Source of the DNA: Paludibacter sp.
GTDB taxonomy: Bacteria; Bacteroidota; Bacteroidia; Bacteroidales; Paludibacteraceae
Direction of reading: 5' to 3'
NCBI GenBank assembly: GCA_028690665.1
Contig: JAQVAV010000010.1
Span: forward strand, 62,001 to 126,000
DNA: 64,000 nt
Shown: positions 26,129 to 34,797 of the stretch, one piece after another
Numbering within the stretch: the stretch's first letter is position 1
How the letters are laid out: each line of letters opens with the position of its first letter
The notes under the pieces: model-generated
What the model was told of the DNA's origin: nothing
What the model saw: the letters and a program-made list of their open reading frames with translations, nothing else
Databases searched by the model: none
Program-made: the position numbers and the translations under genes

Positions 26129-26190
26129 TCTTTTGTGTTATTTTTTGTTTGAAATTTATTAGTTTAAAGCTTATAAGGTTGATTAGTTTG

Positions 26191-26198
26191 CAAAGTTA
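26191..26198 (-). promoter_or_regulatory. -7 box for the Dabb gene
   Basis: Minus-strand TAACTTTG (26198 to 26191) followed by CAAAC. No TTTG at the expected -33 distance. Confidence 0.5.
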
Positions 26199-26321
26199 AA
26201 TCTGACTGATTCTTTGATACATTCCGCTGTCTCTATTCTTAGGAACAAGTCAGGTCACGACTCCAAGTTGAATTCTGACGTTTCGATTAGAATCGGAGAT
26301 TCTTTATTTTGTAATTCTACA

Positions 26322-26696
26322 CTATTTACAAATCACCTTATAACTTTTGTTGTTTACCCGAAGAAAATATATTCCCGGACGAACCGGTATGAAAAAACGC
26401 CCCTGTACGAGGTTTCCTTGCCAGACAATATCTCCTGTAAGAGCAAATAGTTTTATGTTGGTTGTTGCTTTCGACAACATGATAAAAATACCGTCCTGGT
26501 TGGTATAATAGCTTACACCACTGGCTATGTTCTGAATGTCAGGTGTTACCCGCTGATTTCCCGTATCATTTTTTGTCCACGTACTGTCGTTTTTTACAAC
26601 AGAAGGATGATTATCTCCAGTGTTTTTATTGTCGGCCCAAATCCCCGCAATAAAAATGGCGACAAGCATTAATATAAGTAAACGTTTTATGGGCAT
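26322..26696 (-). CDS. Miniature secreted protein with a type A-like type IX sorting domain
   Basis: A 124-residue protein consisting of a signal peptide (about residues 1-21, ending IWA), a ~30-residue Asn/Asp/Thr-rich linker, and a C-terminal part that resembles a T9SS type A sorting domain. The resemblance rests on IKLFALTGDIVWQG (fits the L.NxxG/LTGKxV pattern), GRFFIPVRPGIYFLRV (fits the GxYxLRV pattern) and a terminal basic YKVICK. Nothing in front of the domain looks like a passenger enzyme. It has a full consensus promoter, so it is likely expressed. The product could be a tiny surface-attached peptide or a remnant of a longer cargo. Confidence 0.6.
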   Translation of the reverse strand: MPIKRLLILMLVAIFIAGIWADNKNTGDNHPSVVKNDSTWTKNDTGNQRVTPDIQNIASGVSYYTNQDGIFIMLSKATTNIKLFALTGDIVWQGNLVQGRFFIPVRPGIYFLRVNNKSYKVICK

Positions 26697-26751
26697 TATA
26701 TTTATATTCCGGTATTAAATGTATTACTATGTTAGAACAATCATTACCGAA

Positions 26752-26782
26752 CAAAGTTAAACATTCGGTTCTGAAATTCAAA
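26752..26782 (-). promoter_or_regulatory. Promoter of the miniature T9SS-type protein
   Basis: Minus-strand TTTG (26782-26779), 19 bp, TAACTTTG (26759-26752): full consensus match, giving a leader of about 50 nt. Confidence 0.75.
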
Positions 26783-26813
26783 CAGGAATAGCAATTATTG
26801 CACCATTATATTT

Positions 26814-28391
26814 CTAAAGTTCATGTCTCATACGTTTCGGATAGTCAATGGTATAGTGTAAGCCCCGACTTTCTTTACGGCGTAATGCATGTTTGATAAT
26901 AAGATATGCTACGCTGATGACATTCCTCAACTCACAAATTTCACGGGATACAACCGAACGTTCAAACAAATCTTCCGTTTCGCGGAAAAGAATTTCCAAA
27001 CGGCTCATAGCTCTTTTTAAACGGAGGTTCGAGCGGACTATTCCCACGTAAGTATTCATAATCTGTTCTACTTCCCGGAAACTTTGTGTAATCAACACCA
27101 TTTCTTCCGGTAATTTGGTACCTTCATCGTTCCAGTCCGGAATAAACTCGTTGTATCCGATATTATCGATTATTTTCAGGGCATCTTTTACGGCTGAATC
27201 TGCATACACTATTGCCTCGAGCAATGAATTAGATGCTAAACGATTAGCTCCATGTAAGCCTGTGCAGGTACATTCTCCTGCTGCATATAAACGGTTAATA
27301 GTAGTGCGGCCATTCAGATCTACGACTATACCACCACATAAATAATGCTGAACAGGTGAAACAGGAATCATATCCTTGGTAATATCAATGCCCATCTCCA
27401 GGCATTTTTTATAGATATTCGGGAAATGTTTTTTTGTCTCTTCCGGGTCTTTGTGTGTGACATCGAGGTAAACAAATTCATGTCCACGAATTTTCATTTC
27501 ATTATCAATAGCACGTGCAACAATATCACGCGGAGCCAGCGAACCTCGTTCGTCATATTTGTGCATGAACTCACGGCCATCGCGACAACGTAATACAGCA
27601 CCATAACCGCGAATAGCTTCCGTAATCAGATAAGTCGGTCGTTGTCCCGGCTGATACAATCCGGTGGGATGGAACTGTACAAATTCCATGTCCTGAATGG
27701 CTCCGCGTGCACGATGTACCATGGCAATACCATCCCCGGTTGCAATTGGCGGATTGGTTGTTGTAGCATATACATTACCGATACCTCCGGTAGCCAGCAG
27801 TGTTACTTTTGCCAAAAATGTATGAATATGATTTGTTTGCTGGTTAAGGACATAAACGCCATAACATTCAATGTTAGGGGTGTGTTGGGTTACGACTTCA
27901 CCTAAATGATGCTGGGTAAGAATTTCAATCGCAAAAAAGTTTTCGAAAACTTCAATGTTTTTATTTTCTTTTACTTTACGGATAAGACTTTGTTGAATTT
28001 CGTATCCTGTATTGTCCTTATGATGAAGAATACGGAATTCGGAATGTCCTCCTTCACGATGCAAATCGAAAAGTCCGTTTTCCGTTTTATCAAAATCTAC
28101 GCCCCAGCTTAGTAACTCTTTAATTTGAGCAGGGGCTTCCCGTATAACCTTTTGTACGGCTTCAAGATTACAATGTCCATCTCCGGCAATGAGTGTGTCT
28201 TCGATATGCTTCTCAAAATTGTCGGGTTCGTAGGTTACTGCTGCGATGCCTCCCTGGGCAAAGCTTGTATTCGATTCATCGAGGGTGGTTTTACAAAGCA
28301 GGGCTACTTTGCCATAAGGCGCTGCCTTCAGCGCAAAACTAATACCTGCCATTCCACTGCCAATGACTAAAAAATCAAATTTACGTGTCAT
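26814..28391 (-). CDS. nadB: L-aspartate oxidase NadB
   Basis: NadB is the flavoenzyme that oxidises L-aspartate to iminoaspartate, the first step of de novo NAD synthesis. The 525-residue protein opens with the FAD-binding VIGSGMAGISFALKAA and has SFAQGGIAAVTYEPDN, the active-site HREGGHSEFRILHHKDNTG (about residues 110-128), DMEFVQFHPTGLY (about 235) and GRTTINRLYAAGECTCTGLHGANRLASNSLLE (about 360-392). The length is normal. nadA and nadC are not in the window. The start is 16 nt after a terminator-like hairpin in a structured leader, and no TAnnTTTG box lies between hairpin and gene. Confidence 0.96.
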   Translation of the reverse strand: MTRKFDFLVIGSGMAGISFALKAAPYGKVALLCKTTLDESNTSFAQGGIAAVTYEPDNFEKHIEDTLIAGDGHCNLEAVQKVIREAPAQIKELLSWGVDFDKTENGLFDLHREGGHSEFRILHHKDNTGYEIQQSLIRKVKENKNIEVFENFFAIEILTQHHLGEVVTQHTPNIECYGVYVLNQQTNHIHTFLAKVTLLATGGIGNVYATTTNPPIATGDGIAMVHRARGAIQDMEFVQFHPTGLYQPGQRPTYLITEAIRGYGAVLRCRDGREFMHKYDERGSLAPRDIVARAIDNEMKIRGHEFVYLDVTHKDPEETKKHFPNIYKKCLEMGIDITKDMIPVSPVQHYLCGGIVVDLNGRTTINRLYAAGECTCTGLHGANRLASNSLLEAIVYADSAVKDALKIIDNIGYNEFIPDWNDEGTKLPEEMVLITQSFREVEQIMNTYVGIVRSNLRLKRAMSRLEILFRETEDLFERSVVSREICELRNVISVAYLIIKHALRRKESRGLHYTIDYPKRMRHEL

Positions 28392-28406
28392 TGTTATTTT
28401 ATATTT

Positions 28407-28502
28407 AAAAAAATTACCGCCGGCTGTTGCCTTGCGGTAAACACTATTTATAGTTTGCCGGGTATTTACATGCTGTGTGTAAATAATTCGGGTAATACCC
28501 GA
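28407..28502 (-). promoter_or_regulatory. Structured region between the acetyltransferase gene and nadB, ending in an intrinsic terminator
   Basis: Reading leftward from the upstream stop codon there are three hairpins. The first is a 15-nt palindrome (28502-28488). The second has an 8-bp stem (28485-28478 with 28470-28463). The third is a terminator with 7-bp stem (28440-28434 with 28420-28414) and T7 (28413-28407). The 5' arm of the first (28501-28494) can also pair for 8 bp with 28466-28459, which excludes the first hairpin and part of the second. The terminator could end the upstream message, attenuate nadB, or both. Confidence 0.55.
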
Positions 28503-29627
28503 CTAAAGATTTTTTGTATAAACTCTGCGACGTTTATGATTAATATACTCAAAACTACCCCATTGGGATGACATCTTATTATTCGTTTCGAGCTCCGGAT
28601 TTGATTCAGCAAATTTATATCCGTTTTTGGCCGCATTTGGCATGATTTCGGCAAATATAATAGAGTTAACGCCTTTGCTCTGATAATCAGGATGCACAGC
28701 CATAAGATATAAATCTACCATGTTATTTTTTTTCAGCGCCCTAAGCATATAATACCATCCCAATGGGAATAAATGTCCTTTCGCTTTTTGCAATGCTTTG
28801 GTAAAACTAGGCATTGCTATGCCCAACGCTACTACATTATCGTTTTTATCTGTCACTATCGAAACCGTGTCGAGGCGGAAAAAACTAAAATAGAGTTTTA
28901 TGTAAAACTGTATCTGAGCGTCGTTTAGTTTTGAAAATCCGTAAAGGTCTTTGTAGCATAGATTAAGAAGGTCGAATACCTTCATTGCATAATTATTTAC
29001 AAGTATCTTGCGGGATGTAAATCTCTTCGCCGTAAGGTCGTATTTTTGTTTGACTATATTGGCTATTCTGAAATATTTTTCGGGAAAGACTTCCGGTACT
29101 GTAATCAGATATTCTTTCCAGTCAATATCTTTCACATATCCCAATCGTTCAATATGATTGATATAATACGGATAGTTATATATCGTAGCCAGTGTGCCTA
29201 ATTTATCATAACCTTCTATCAGAAATCCTTCATGATCAAAGTCAGTAAAACCAAGCGGGCCATGTATAATCTTCATACCTTTAGACTTAGCCCATCTTTC
29301 TGCAGCTCCGAACAAAGCATTAGTCGCTTCTACATCGTCAATAAAGTCAACCCAGCCAAACCGGGCATTTTTCTGATTCCATGTCTTATTGGCAACAGGA
29401 TTAATTATACCGGCAATTCTGCCGACAATTTTATCTCCTCTGTAGGCAAGAAAAAAAGCCGCCTCACAAAACTCAAGTGCCGGGTTACTTCCTTTTGTCA
29501 GATTGAGCATGTCATCCATCATCAAAGGCGGGGCTGCAAACTCGCAGTCTTTGTATAAATTTATCCCAAACCAAATAAATTTTTTTAAGTCTTTTTTGGT
29601 TTTGATTTCACGAATGGTTACTGCCAT
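28503..29627 (-). CDS. GNAT-like N-acetyltransferase family protein
   Basis: A 374-residue cytoplasmic protein. The N-terminal part (about residues 1-150) resembles a degenerate GNAT domain (FFLAYRGDKIVGRIAGIINP, HGPLGFTDFDHEGFLIEG). The C-terminal part (about 240-345) has a more typical GNAT motif A (VDLYLMAVHPDYQSKGVNSIIFAEIM) for acetyl-CoA binding. The family is common in Bacteroidetes and lacks a known substrate. The gene ends next to the structured nadB leader and begins 125 bp after cstA ends, with a terminator between them. Confidence 0.8.
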   Translation of the reverse strand: MAVTIREIKTKKDLKKFIWFGINLYKDCEFAAPPLMMDDMLNLTKGSNPALEFCEAAFFLAYRGDKIVGRIAGIINPVANKTWNQKNARFGWVDFIDDVEATNALFGAAERWAKSKGMKIIHGPLGFTDFDHEGFLIEGYDKLGTLATIYNYPYYINHIERLGYVKDIDWKEYLITVPEVFPEKYFRIANIVKQKYDLTAKRFTSRKILVNNYAMKVFDLLNLCYKDLYGFSKLNDAQIQFYIKLYFSFFRLDTVSIVTDKNDNVVALGIAMPSFTKALQKAKGHLFPLGWYYMLRALKKNNMVDLYLMAVHPDYQSKGVNSIIFAEIMPNAAKNGYKFAESNPELETNNKMSSQWGSFEYINHKRRRVYTKNL

Positions 29628-29682
29628 AAGTTCTGATTTTTAACACTTTTTCAATACACTGAAAATCATGGTAAAATAACAC

Positions 29683-29710
29683 AAAAAATTTTCCTTTACC
29701 AACAAAAGGA
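29683..29710 (-). terminator. Terminator after cstA
   Basis: A 6-bp stem (29692-29697 with 29705-29710), 7-nt loop and a minus-strand T-rich tract (plus-strand A6 at 29683-29688). The opposite side also has T7 on the plus strand (29714-29720). The stem is short. Confidence 0.5.
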
Positions 29711-29752
29711 CGCTTTTTTTGTCATTGGCAAAAACAATATTTTATATTCCAG

Positions 29753-31186
29753 CTAATTAGCAGCAGGAACTGGTCTCGTTTTCTTAATAAAAAATAATAT
29801 AATTAAGCTGGTAGCAGTTAATATACCTGCTGAATAAGAGATTAATGGAGACAAATGGAAGCCTTCAGGCGCGATTAAGATATAACTTACACTAATTGCC
29901 GTCATAAATACGGCTGGTAATAATGTGATTCCATAAAAACGTTTCCGGCTCGAAAGATAAACAGTTGCCGCCCAAAGTGTAAAGACTGCTAATGTTTGAT
30001 TGCACCATGCAAAATAACGCCATAAAATATCAAAATTCATTTGAAGAATAATAAACGTCAGTACAAAAATCGGTATCGAAATCAGTAAACGTTTTGCAAT
30101 GGGTTTTTGATCAATCTTTAAAAAATCAGCAGCAATCAAACGAGCCGAACGTAAAGCGGTGTCTCCCGAAGTTAGCGGAGCGGCAACAACACCCAGCAAA
30201 GCCAGAAAACCTCCAAACTTTCCGAGCCACGAACGGGAAATCAAATCGACAACTACTGCCGGCTTATTGGCCGTCGGAGCAAGTCCGCCAACAAAATGCT
30301 GCAAACCTTCTATTGATCCGAAAAAACTTGCTGCAGCCGCAGCCCAAATTAGGGCAACAATGCCTTCGGCCACCATACTTCCGTAAAACACGCGACGGCC
30401 CAGTTTTTCATTTTCAATACAGCGTGCCATAAGCGGCGATTGTGTCGCATGAAATCCGGAAATAGCCCCACACGCAATAGACACAAACATCACCGGAAAT
30501 ATGGGTAAATGTTTTGGATGGAGATTGGCAAAACCGTTTGTAAATTCCGGCACAGGAGCTTTATTAATTATGATAGCGACTAAAATACCCGCAGCCATAA
30601 ACAACAAAGCAAAGCCAAAAACCGGGTAAATGCGACCAATCAGTTTATCAATGGGCAACAGTGTTGCCAACATATAATAAACAAATACGATGATAACCCA
30701 CCACGTAACGCTAATGCTTCCATTGGTAAGATTGGCCAATAATCCGGCAGGCCCGGAAACAAAGACTGCTCCTACAAGAATCATCAATACAATGGAAAAC
30801 ACTCTCATAAACTGCTTAATTCCGCTGCCAAGTTCTTGTCCTACAAGTTCCGGCAGACTGGCTCCATTACTTCGGACAGACATCATACCCGAAATATAAT
30901 CATGAACACCTCCGGCAAAGATAGTTCCAAAGACAATCCACAAAAAAGCCGATTCTCCAAACATAATACCCATAATAGCTCCAAAAATAGGCCCTAATCC
31001 GGCAATATTTAAAAACTGAATTAAAAAGACACGCCACCATGGAAGCGGCACATAATCGACACCATCAGGATTGGCAATGGCGGGAGTTTTTCTGTTTACA
31101 TCAATTCCAAAAACTTTTTCTGAAAATTTTCCATACACAATATATCCTGCAATAAGTAACAGAATAGAAATAACAAAGCTTATCAT
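29753..31186 (-). CDS. cstA: Carbon starvation protein CstA-family transporter (short form)
   Basis: A 477-residue polytopic inner-membrane protein with about 13 hydrophobic segments. It has the CstA signatures: GVDYVPLPWWRVFLIQFLNIAGLGPIFGAIMG near the N-terminus, GGVHDYISGMMSVRSNGASLPELVGQ (about residues 92-118), and CGAISGFHATQSPLMARC (about 240-257). CstA and BtsT take up pyruvate or peptides on nutrient limitation. This is the ~480-residue form typical of Bacteroidetes and clostridia, shorter than E. coli CstA (~700). A TATCTTTG box lies about 43 bp upstream, inside the gap of only 52 bp after the fusion glycosyltransferase gene. Confidence 0.9.
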   Translation of the reverse strand: MISFVISILLLIAGYIVYGKFSEKVFGIDVNRKTPAIANPDGVDYVPLPWWRVFLIQFLNIAGLGPIFGAIMGIMFGESAFLWIVFGTIFAGGVHDYISGMMSVRSNGASLPELVGQELGSGIKQFMRVFSIVLMILVGAVFVSGPAGLLANLTNGSISVTWWVIIVFVYYMLATLLPIDKLIGRIYPVFGFALLFMAAGILVAIIINKAPVPEFTNGFANLHPKHLPIFPVMFVSIACGAISGFHATQSPLMARCIENEKLGRRVFYGSMVAEGIVALIWAAAAASFFGSIEGLQHFVGGLAPTANKPAVVVDLISRSWLGKFGGFLALLGVVAAPLTSGDTALRSARLIAADFLKIDQKPIAKRLLISIPIFVLTFIILQMNFDILWRYFAWCNQTLAVFTLWAATVYLSSRKRFYGITLLPAVFMTAISVSYILIAPEGFHLSPLISYSAGILTATSLIILFFIKKTRPVPAAN

Positions 31187-31228
31187 TTTTACTTTTATTA
31201 GTTTTATCCGTCTTTATGTAATAAATTG

Positions 31229-31236
31229 CAAAGATA
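31229..31236 (-). promoter_or_regulatory. -7 box for cstA
   Basis: Minus-strand TATCTTTG (31236-31229), directly after the stop of the upstream gene; the likely start point near 31225 gives a ~40-nt leader. No -33 TTTG is seen. Confidence 0.55.
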
Positions 31237-31238
31237 AT

Positions 31239-34200
31239 TCAATTTTGAACATTTCCAGTCCTCTTTAATACTCCCCAGTTTGCCATTTCTCCTTTTAGGG
31301 CTTTTAAATATGCTTTTAACAATACATAAAACAATAATTGACGATAAATAAATCTTTGTATGAATAAATAAACGGCATCCTTTATTCTGAACTTTTGCCG
31401 GTCGTATTTAAAGGCAAGTGACGATATAATACAATCTATCACGTAATAAAAAACGTAAAATAATGTGTATTCCAAAGCATTATGCGTGAATAATCCGGCT
31501 ACGAACATAATATCTACCAATGGCGAGAAAAAAGGTATAATAAAGTTGAATATAAGCAGGTTAGGTAAAGCAATCCAGCCCAGATTCGGTTTGCGGAAAC
31601 TAAACAGCAGATCGCGATGTTTCCAAAAACTCTGCATCATGCCGAACGACCAGCGAAAACGTTGTTTGATAAACATTTTCAGACTTTCCGGAGCTTCAGT
31701 AAGTGCCAGAGCTTCGTTGCAGGTATGGATGGTATAGCCGCCTCTTAAAATTCGTAAAGTCAAATCGCAATCCTCGGCAAGTGTGTCGGTAGTAAATCCG
31801 TTCACCAGTTCTAAAGCTTCTTTGCGAAAAGCCCCGATAGCACCGGGCACAACCAGAATGGCATTCACGAAATCGAATGCCCGCCGGTCGAAATTCTGAC
31901 TGGTAGTATATTCGATGGATTGCCAGTTGGTGAGCATATTCAGTTTATTGCCGACCCGTACATTTCCGGCAACAGCGCCAGTTTTCTCATCTGCAAAATA
32001 GGGAATAAGCAGGGTCACCGCTTCCGGAGGCAAAAAGGTATCGGCATCTATGCAAACCATTATTTTCCCCGAAGCATGTTCTATTCCGAAATTAAGCGCC
32101 GCCGCTTTTCCCCCGTTTTCCTTTGTCAATACGAACACTTTTTCATTGCCGATAAAGGCAGTTTTTACTTTTTCATAAGTCTGATCTTTCGAACCATCGT
32201 CTACGAAAATAATTTCAAAGTCGGGATAAGTTGTCCCAAGCAGGCTGTCCACAGTACGAACCGCATTCAGTTCTTCGTTATAGGCCGGAACTATAATACT
32301 TACTTTAGGTTGATAAGTGGTTGACTGCAGAACAGGCTGTTGTTTTTCTTTTTTATGTTGTAATACAGCCAGAAGAGCAATAGAAAGCAGTCGCAAAACT
32401 ACCAGTATAATTGCCACTAAAAAGAAACCGTGCAGAAAATGCTGCCAGATAAATGTCAGGATAAAAAAGACATAATCCAACTTTTCGGAAAAACGGAACT
32501 GCTGTTGTACGGCAGGCATAACCTGATCCCGCCCTTTGCCCATAAGCTCCGAAACGGTTACGAACTGATAACCTTTGCTGCGATAGTAATCTATAATGCG
32601 GGGAAGGGCTTTGATCGTCTGTACTCTGTTTCCTCCGGCGTCATGCAGTAAAATAATGTTTCCTGCGTGTTCCAGTTTTTCGGCCCTGGCAACAATTGTA
32701 TCGGCACTTACACCTTCTTCCCAGTCATTCGGGTCGATAAAAGCCGTTACAGAAATAAAATCTTCGTTATCGGCCACCGACAGCGAACGCATTTGATAAA
32801 GATTTTTAGGTTCGGCATCGGTATTATAGGGTGGACGAAAAAGCACGGTTGAATGTCCCAGGATGCTTTCGAGCAACAAGCGGGTCGAACGGAGTTCTAT
32901 CCGTTCCCGGTCGTCGGTGGTTATTTCGAGGTTGGGATGTGTAAATGTATGATTCCCTATTTCGTGGCCTTCGCGATATGTCCTTTTGACAATAGGAATG
33001 TTATTTTCAATGTTGGCTCCGATTACAAAAAAAGTAGCCTGAACATGTTTGTTCTTTAAAATATCAAGTATCCGTGGTGTGTAGTCGGCATTCGGTCCAT
33101 CGTCAAAAGTTATCGCAATTTTTTTCGGATTATCACCTCCGTAACGTTTCAGCAGGTAGGAGCCGGGCAGGGTTACATAGTTCTCAGCCGTTATCAGATA
33201 TTCTGCAGAATCATTTTCTAATGCAATTTTACCTTTTGTCGGTTCGCTCAATATTTCCAGAATTTCACCTTTCCCATCATAATTAACTGAGGCAATCGCA
33301 CGAATCGATTCTAAATTTCTCAAATCATACGGATAAACTTCCAGCGAATCCTTATTCATGGAACGGGAATAAAAATTCCACATACGGGTATCTTCCGAAC
33401 CCAGATACCACAATGCAATTCCTCCTGTATGATAGTTTGCAGCAGCTCTCATTAAATTAAACATTCCGATAGCATCATTGCAGTGAGCTTCATGGAAAAT
33501 TCCTTCATTATCATAATACCGGAGGGTCAAATCCGACTGATTAAAATCGAATTCTAAATGAGCGTTATGTTCCTTTGCTAAAGAGACGATATTCTGATAT
33601 GATATTTTTTGTCCGGACTGTCCCTCCGGCCAATCAAAACCGTAGGCCCCCAAGCCCAGAACTATTTTTTCTGACGGGATGTCCCGTCCGGCTATATCCA
33701 AAGCATTTTCAACAAAATTCAGGGACGAAACTGAACCCGGCAGGCCATTGGGTGAATGTTCGTTGTAGGCCATCAGAAACAAAAAATCGTAATAATCCGC
33801 CAGTTTTCCGTACATGTCAGGTTGTGTGCTTACAGGCAGGTCGATGGTTGTAATATAGCCCGATGCGCTGAGCGTGTCATGCAAATCTTTAGAAAAAGCG
33901 AGTAAATCGTTTTCCGAACCATCTGGTAAATTTTCGAAATCGACATTAATTCCCTGAAAGGAAAACCGGTCGAGGAAGTCTCTTATTTTCACAACAAGAC
34001 TCAGCCTGCTTTTTTTATCATGCATCACAATAGCGGCACTGTCGCCATTCCAACGATTGTTTACATAATTGCTCAACATAGGAACAATGGCCACTTTGTT
34101 TTTCCGCAACACATTCAAAGGACGTACTTCAACATTCGTTTTAATATTTCCCCGGGTATCTGTCAGAAACGACCATTCGGGTAAAACCATATTCAGTTTG

Positions 34201-34589
34201 CTGATGTTTTTCTGTAATGAATAAGCAGAATTCATATCCCAGTTTACAAAAAATGCAGCTCGTACCGGCAGGTATTTTTTGATTTCGCCGGGCAATACCA
34301 ACTTTGTTTTATACAGCGAGGCGGGATGATGCTTCCGGAAATGATTTAAATGGTCGACAAAGTCGTGTATCTCGGCTTCGGAAACTTTTGACTTATCTGC
34401 ATTTATATTGATGTCGGGCAGTTTTCGGGCATTGTAGGTGAGTACTTTCAGGTCGTAGTTTCGTTTATTAGTGAGCGACAACACTACCGAAGTCATAATA
34501 ACTACAAGAAAAACAAAAAGAATACGGATGAACCACACAAAACTCTTCCAGCGTGTGGAATTTTCAGTCTGAAAAACTTGTTTTTGCAT
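31239..34589 (-). CDS. Trimodular GH18-like / NodB deacetylase / family 2 glycosyltransferase membrane protein
   Basis: A 1116-residue single polypeptide. In order: a TM helix (about residues 18-40), a GH18-like barrel (about 45-420) with FQGINVDFE holding the catalytic-type D217 and E219, and a NodB domain (about 488-685) with D496/D497 (TFDDGP), H547 and H551 (HTFTH), FRPPYN and LLHD. Then come TM helices (about 705-745), a processive GT2 domain (about 762-990; DDG 797-799, DAD 848-850, AED 938-940, QRFRW 976-980) and several C-terminal TM helices. Synthase and NodB domains resemble those of poly-N-acetylglucosamine or chitin-like polymer systems. A membrane enzyme that makes, deacetylates and trims one polysaccharide is inferred. 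Confidence 0.9.
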   Translation of the reverse strand: MQKQVFQTENSTRWKSFVWFIRILFVFLVVIMTSVVLSLTNKRNYDLKVLTYNARKLPDININADKSKVSEAEIHDFVDHLNHFRKHHPASLYKTKLVLPGEIKKYLPVRAAFFVNWDMNSAYSLQKNISKLNMVLPEWSFLTDTRGNIKTNVEVRPLNVLRKNKVAIVPMLSNYVNNRWNGDSAAIVMHDKKSRLSLVVKIRDFLDRFSFQGINVDFENLPDGSENDLLAFSKDLHDTLSASGYITTIDLPVSTQPDMYGKLADYYDFLFLMAYNEHSPNGLPGSVSSLNFVENALDIAGRDIPSEKIVLGLGAYGFDWPEGQSGQKISYQNIVSLAKEHNAHLEFDFNQSDLTLRYYDNEGIFHEAHCNDAIGMFNLMRAAANYHTGGIALWYLGSEDTRMWNFYSRSMNKDSLEVYPYDLRNLESIRAIASVNYDGKGEILEILSEPTKGKIALENDSAEYLITAENYVTLPGSYLLKRYGGDNPKKIAITFDDGPNADYTPRILDILKNKHVQATFFVIGANIENNIPIVKRTYREGHEIGNHTFTHPNLEITTDDRERIELRSTRLLLESILGHSTVLFRPPYNTDAEPKNLYQMRSLSVADNEDFISVTAFIDPNDWEEGVSADTIVARAEKLEHAGNIILLHDAGGNRVQTIKALPRIIDYYRSKGYQFVTVSELMGKGRDQVMPAVQQQFRFSEKLDYVFFILTFIWQHFLHGFFLVAIILVVLRLLSIALLAVLQHKKEKQQPVLQSTTYQPKVSIIVPAYNEELNAVRTVDSLLGTTYPDFEIIFVDDGSKDQTYEKVKTAFIGNEKVFVLTKENGGKAAALNFGIEHASGKIMVCIDADTFLPPEAVTLLIPYFADEKTGAVAGNVRVGNKLNMLTNWQSIEYTTSQNFDRRAFDFVNAILVVPGAIGAFRKEALELVNGFTTDTLAEDCDLTLRILRGGYTIHTCNEALALTEAPESLKMFIKQRFRWSFGMMQSFWKHRDLLFSFRKPNLGWIALPNLLIFNFIIPFFSPLVDIMFVAGLFTHNALEYTLFYVFYYVIDCIISSLAFKYDRQKFRIKDAVYLFIQRFIYRQLLFYVLLKAYLKALKGEMANWGVLKRTGNVQN

Positions 34590-34740
34590 ATTGGAAATTT
34601 TAGTTGCAAAATTGTATTAAATACTGATTCGGTGTATCTGGATGTGTGTATATATTTTGCTGTGTTTTAGTTATTTAATAAATGAGATATGGAAATATTA
34701 AATAGATTTGCAATTGTGTTGAGTTAACTAAATATGCAAT

Positions 34741-34773
34741 AAAAAAGGGATCGTTTTTACAAACAATCCCTTT
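34741..34773 (-). terminator. Terminator after the rRNA methyltransferase gene
   Basis: An 8-bp stem (34744-34751 with 34766-34773) plus a 4-bp inner stem (34753-34756 with 34761-34764). Minus-strand T6 follows (plus A6 at 34741-34746), 25 bp beyond the stop. Confidence 0.88.
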
Positions 34774-34797
34774 CCGGTAATTATATTTTGCGCGAAC

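Noticed and set aside
26214-26321. Short palindrome AGAATC-GGA-GATTCT with a T-rich tail on the plus strand
   Set aside because: No plus-strand gene precedes it, and on the minus strand there is no T run; it cannot serve the mini-CTD gene.
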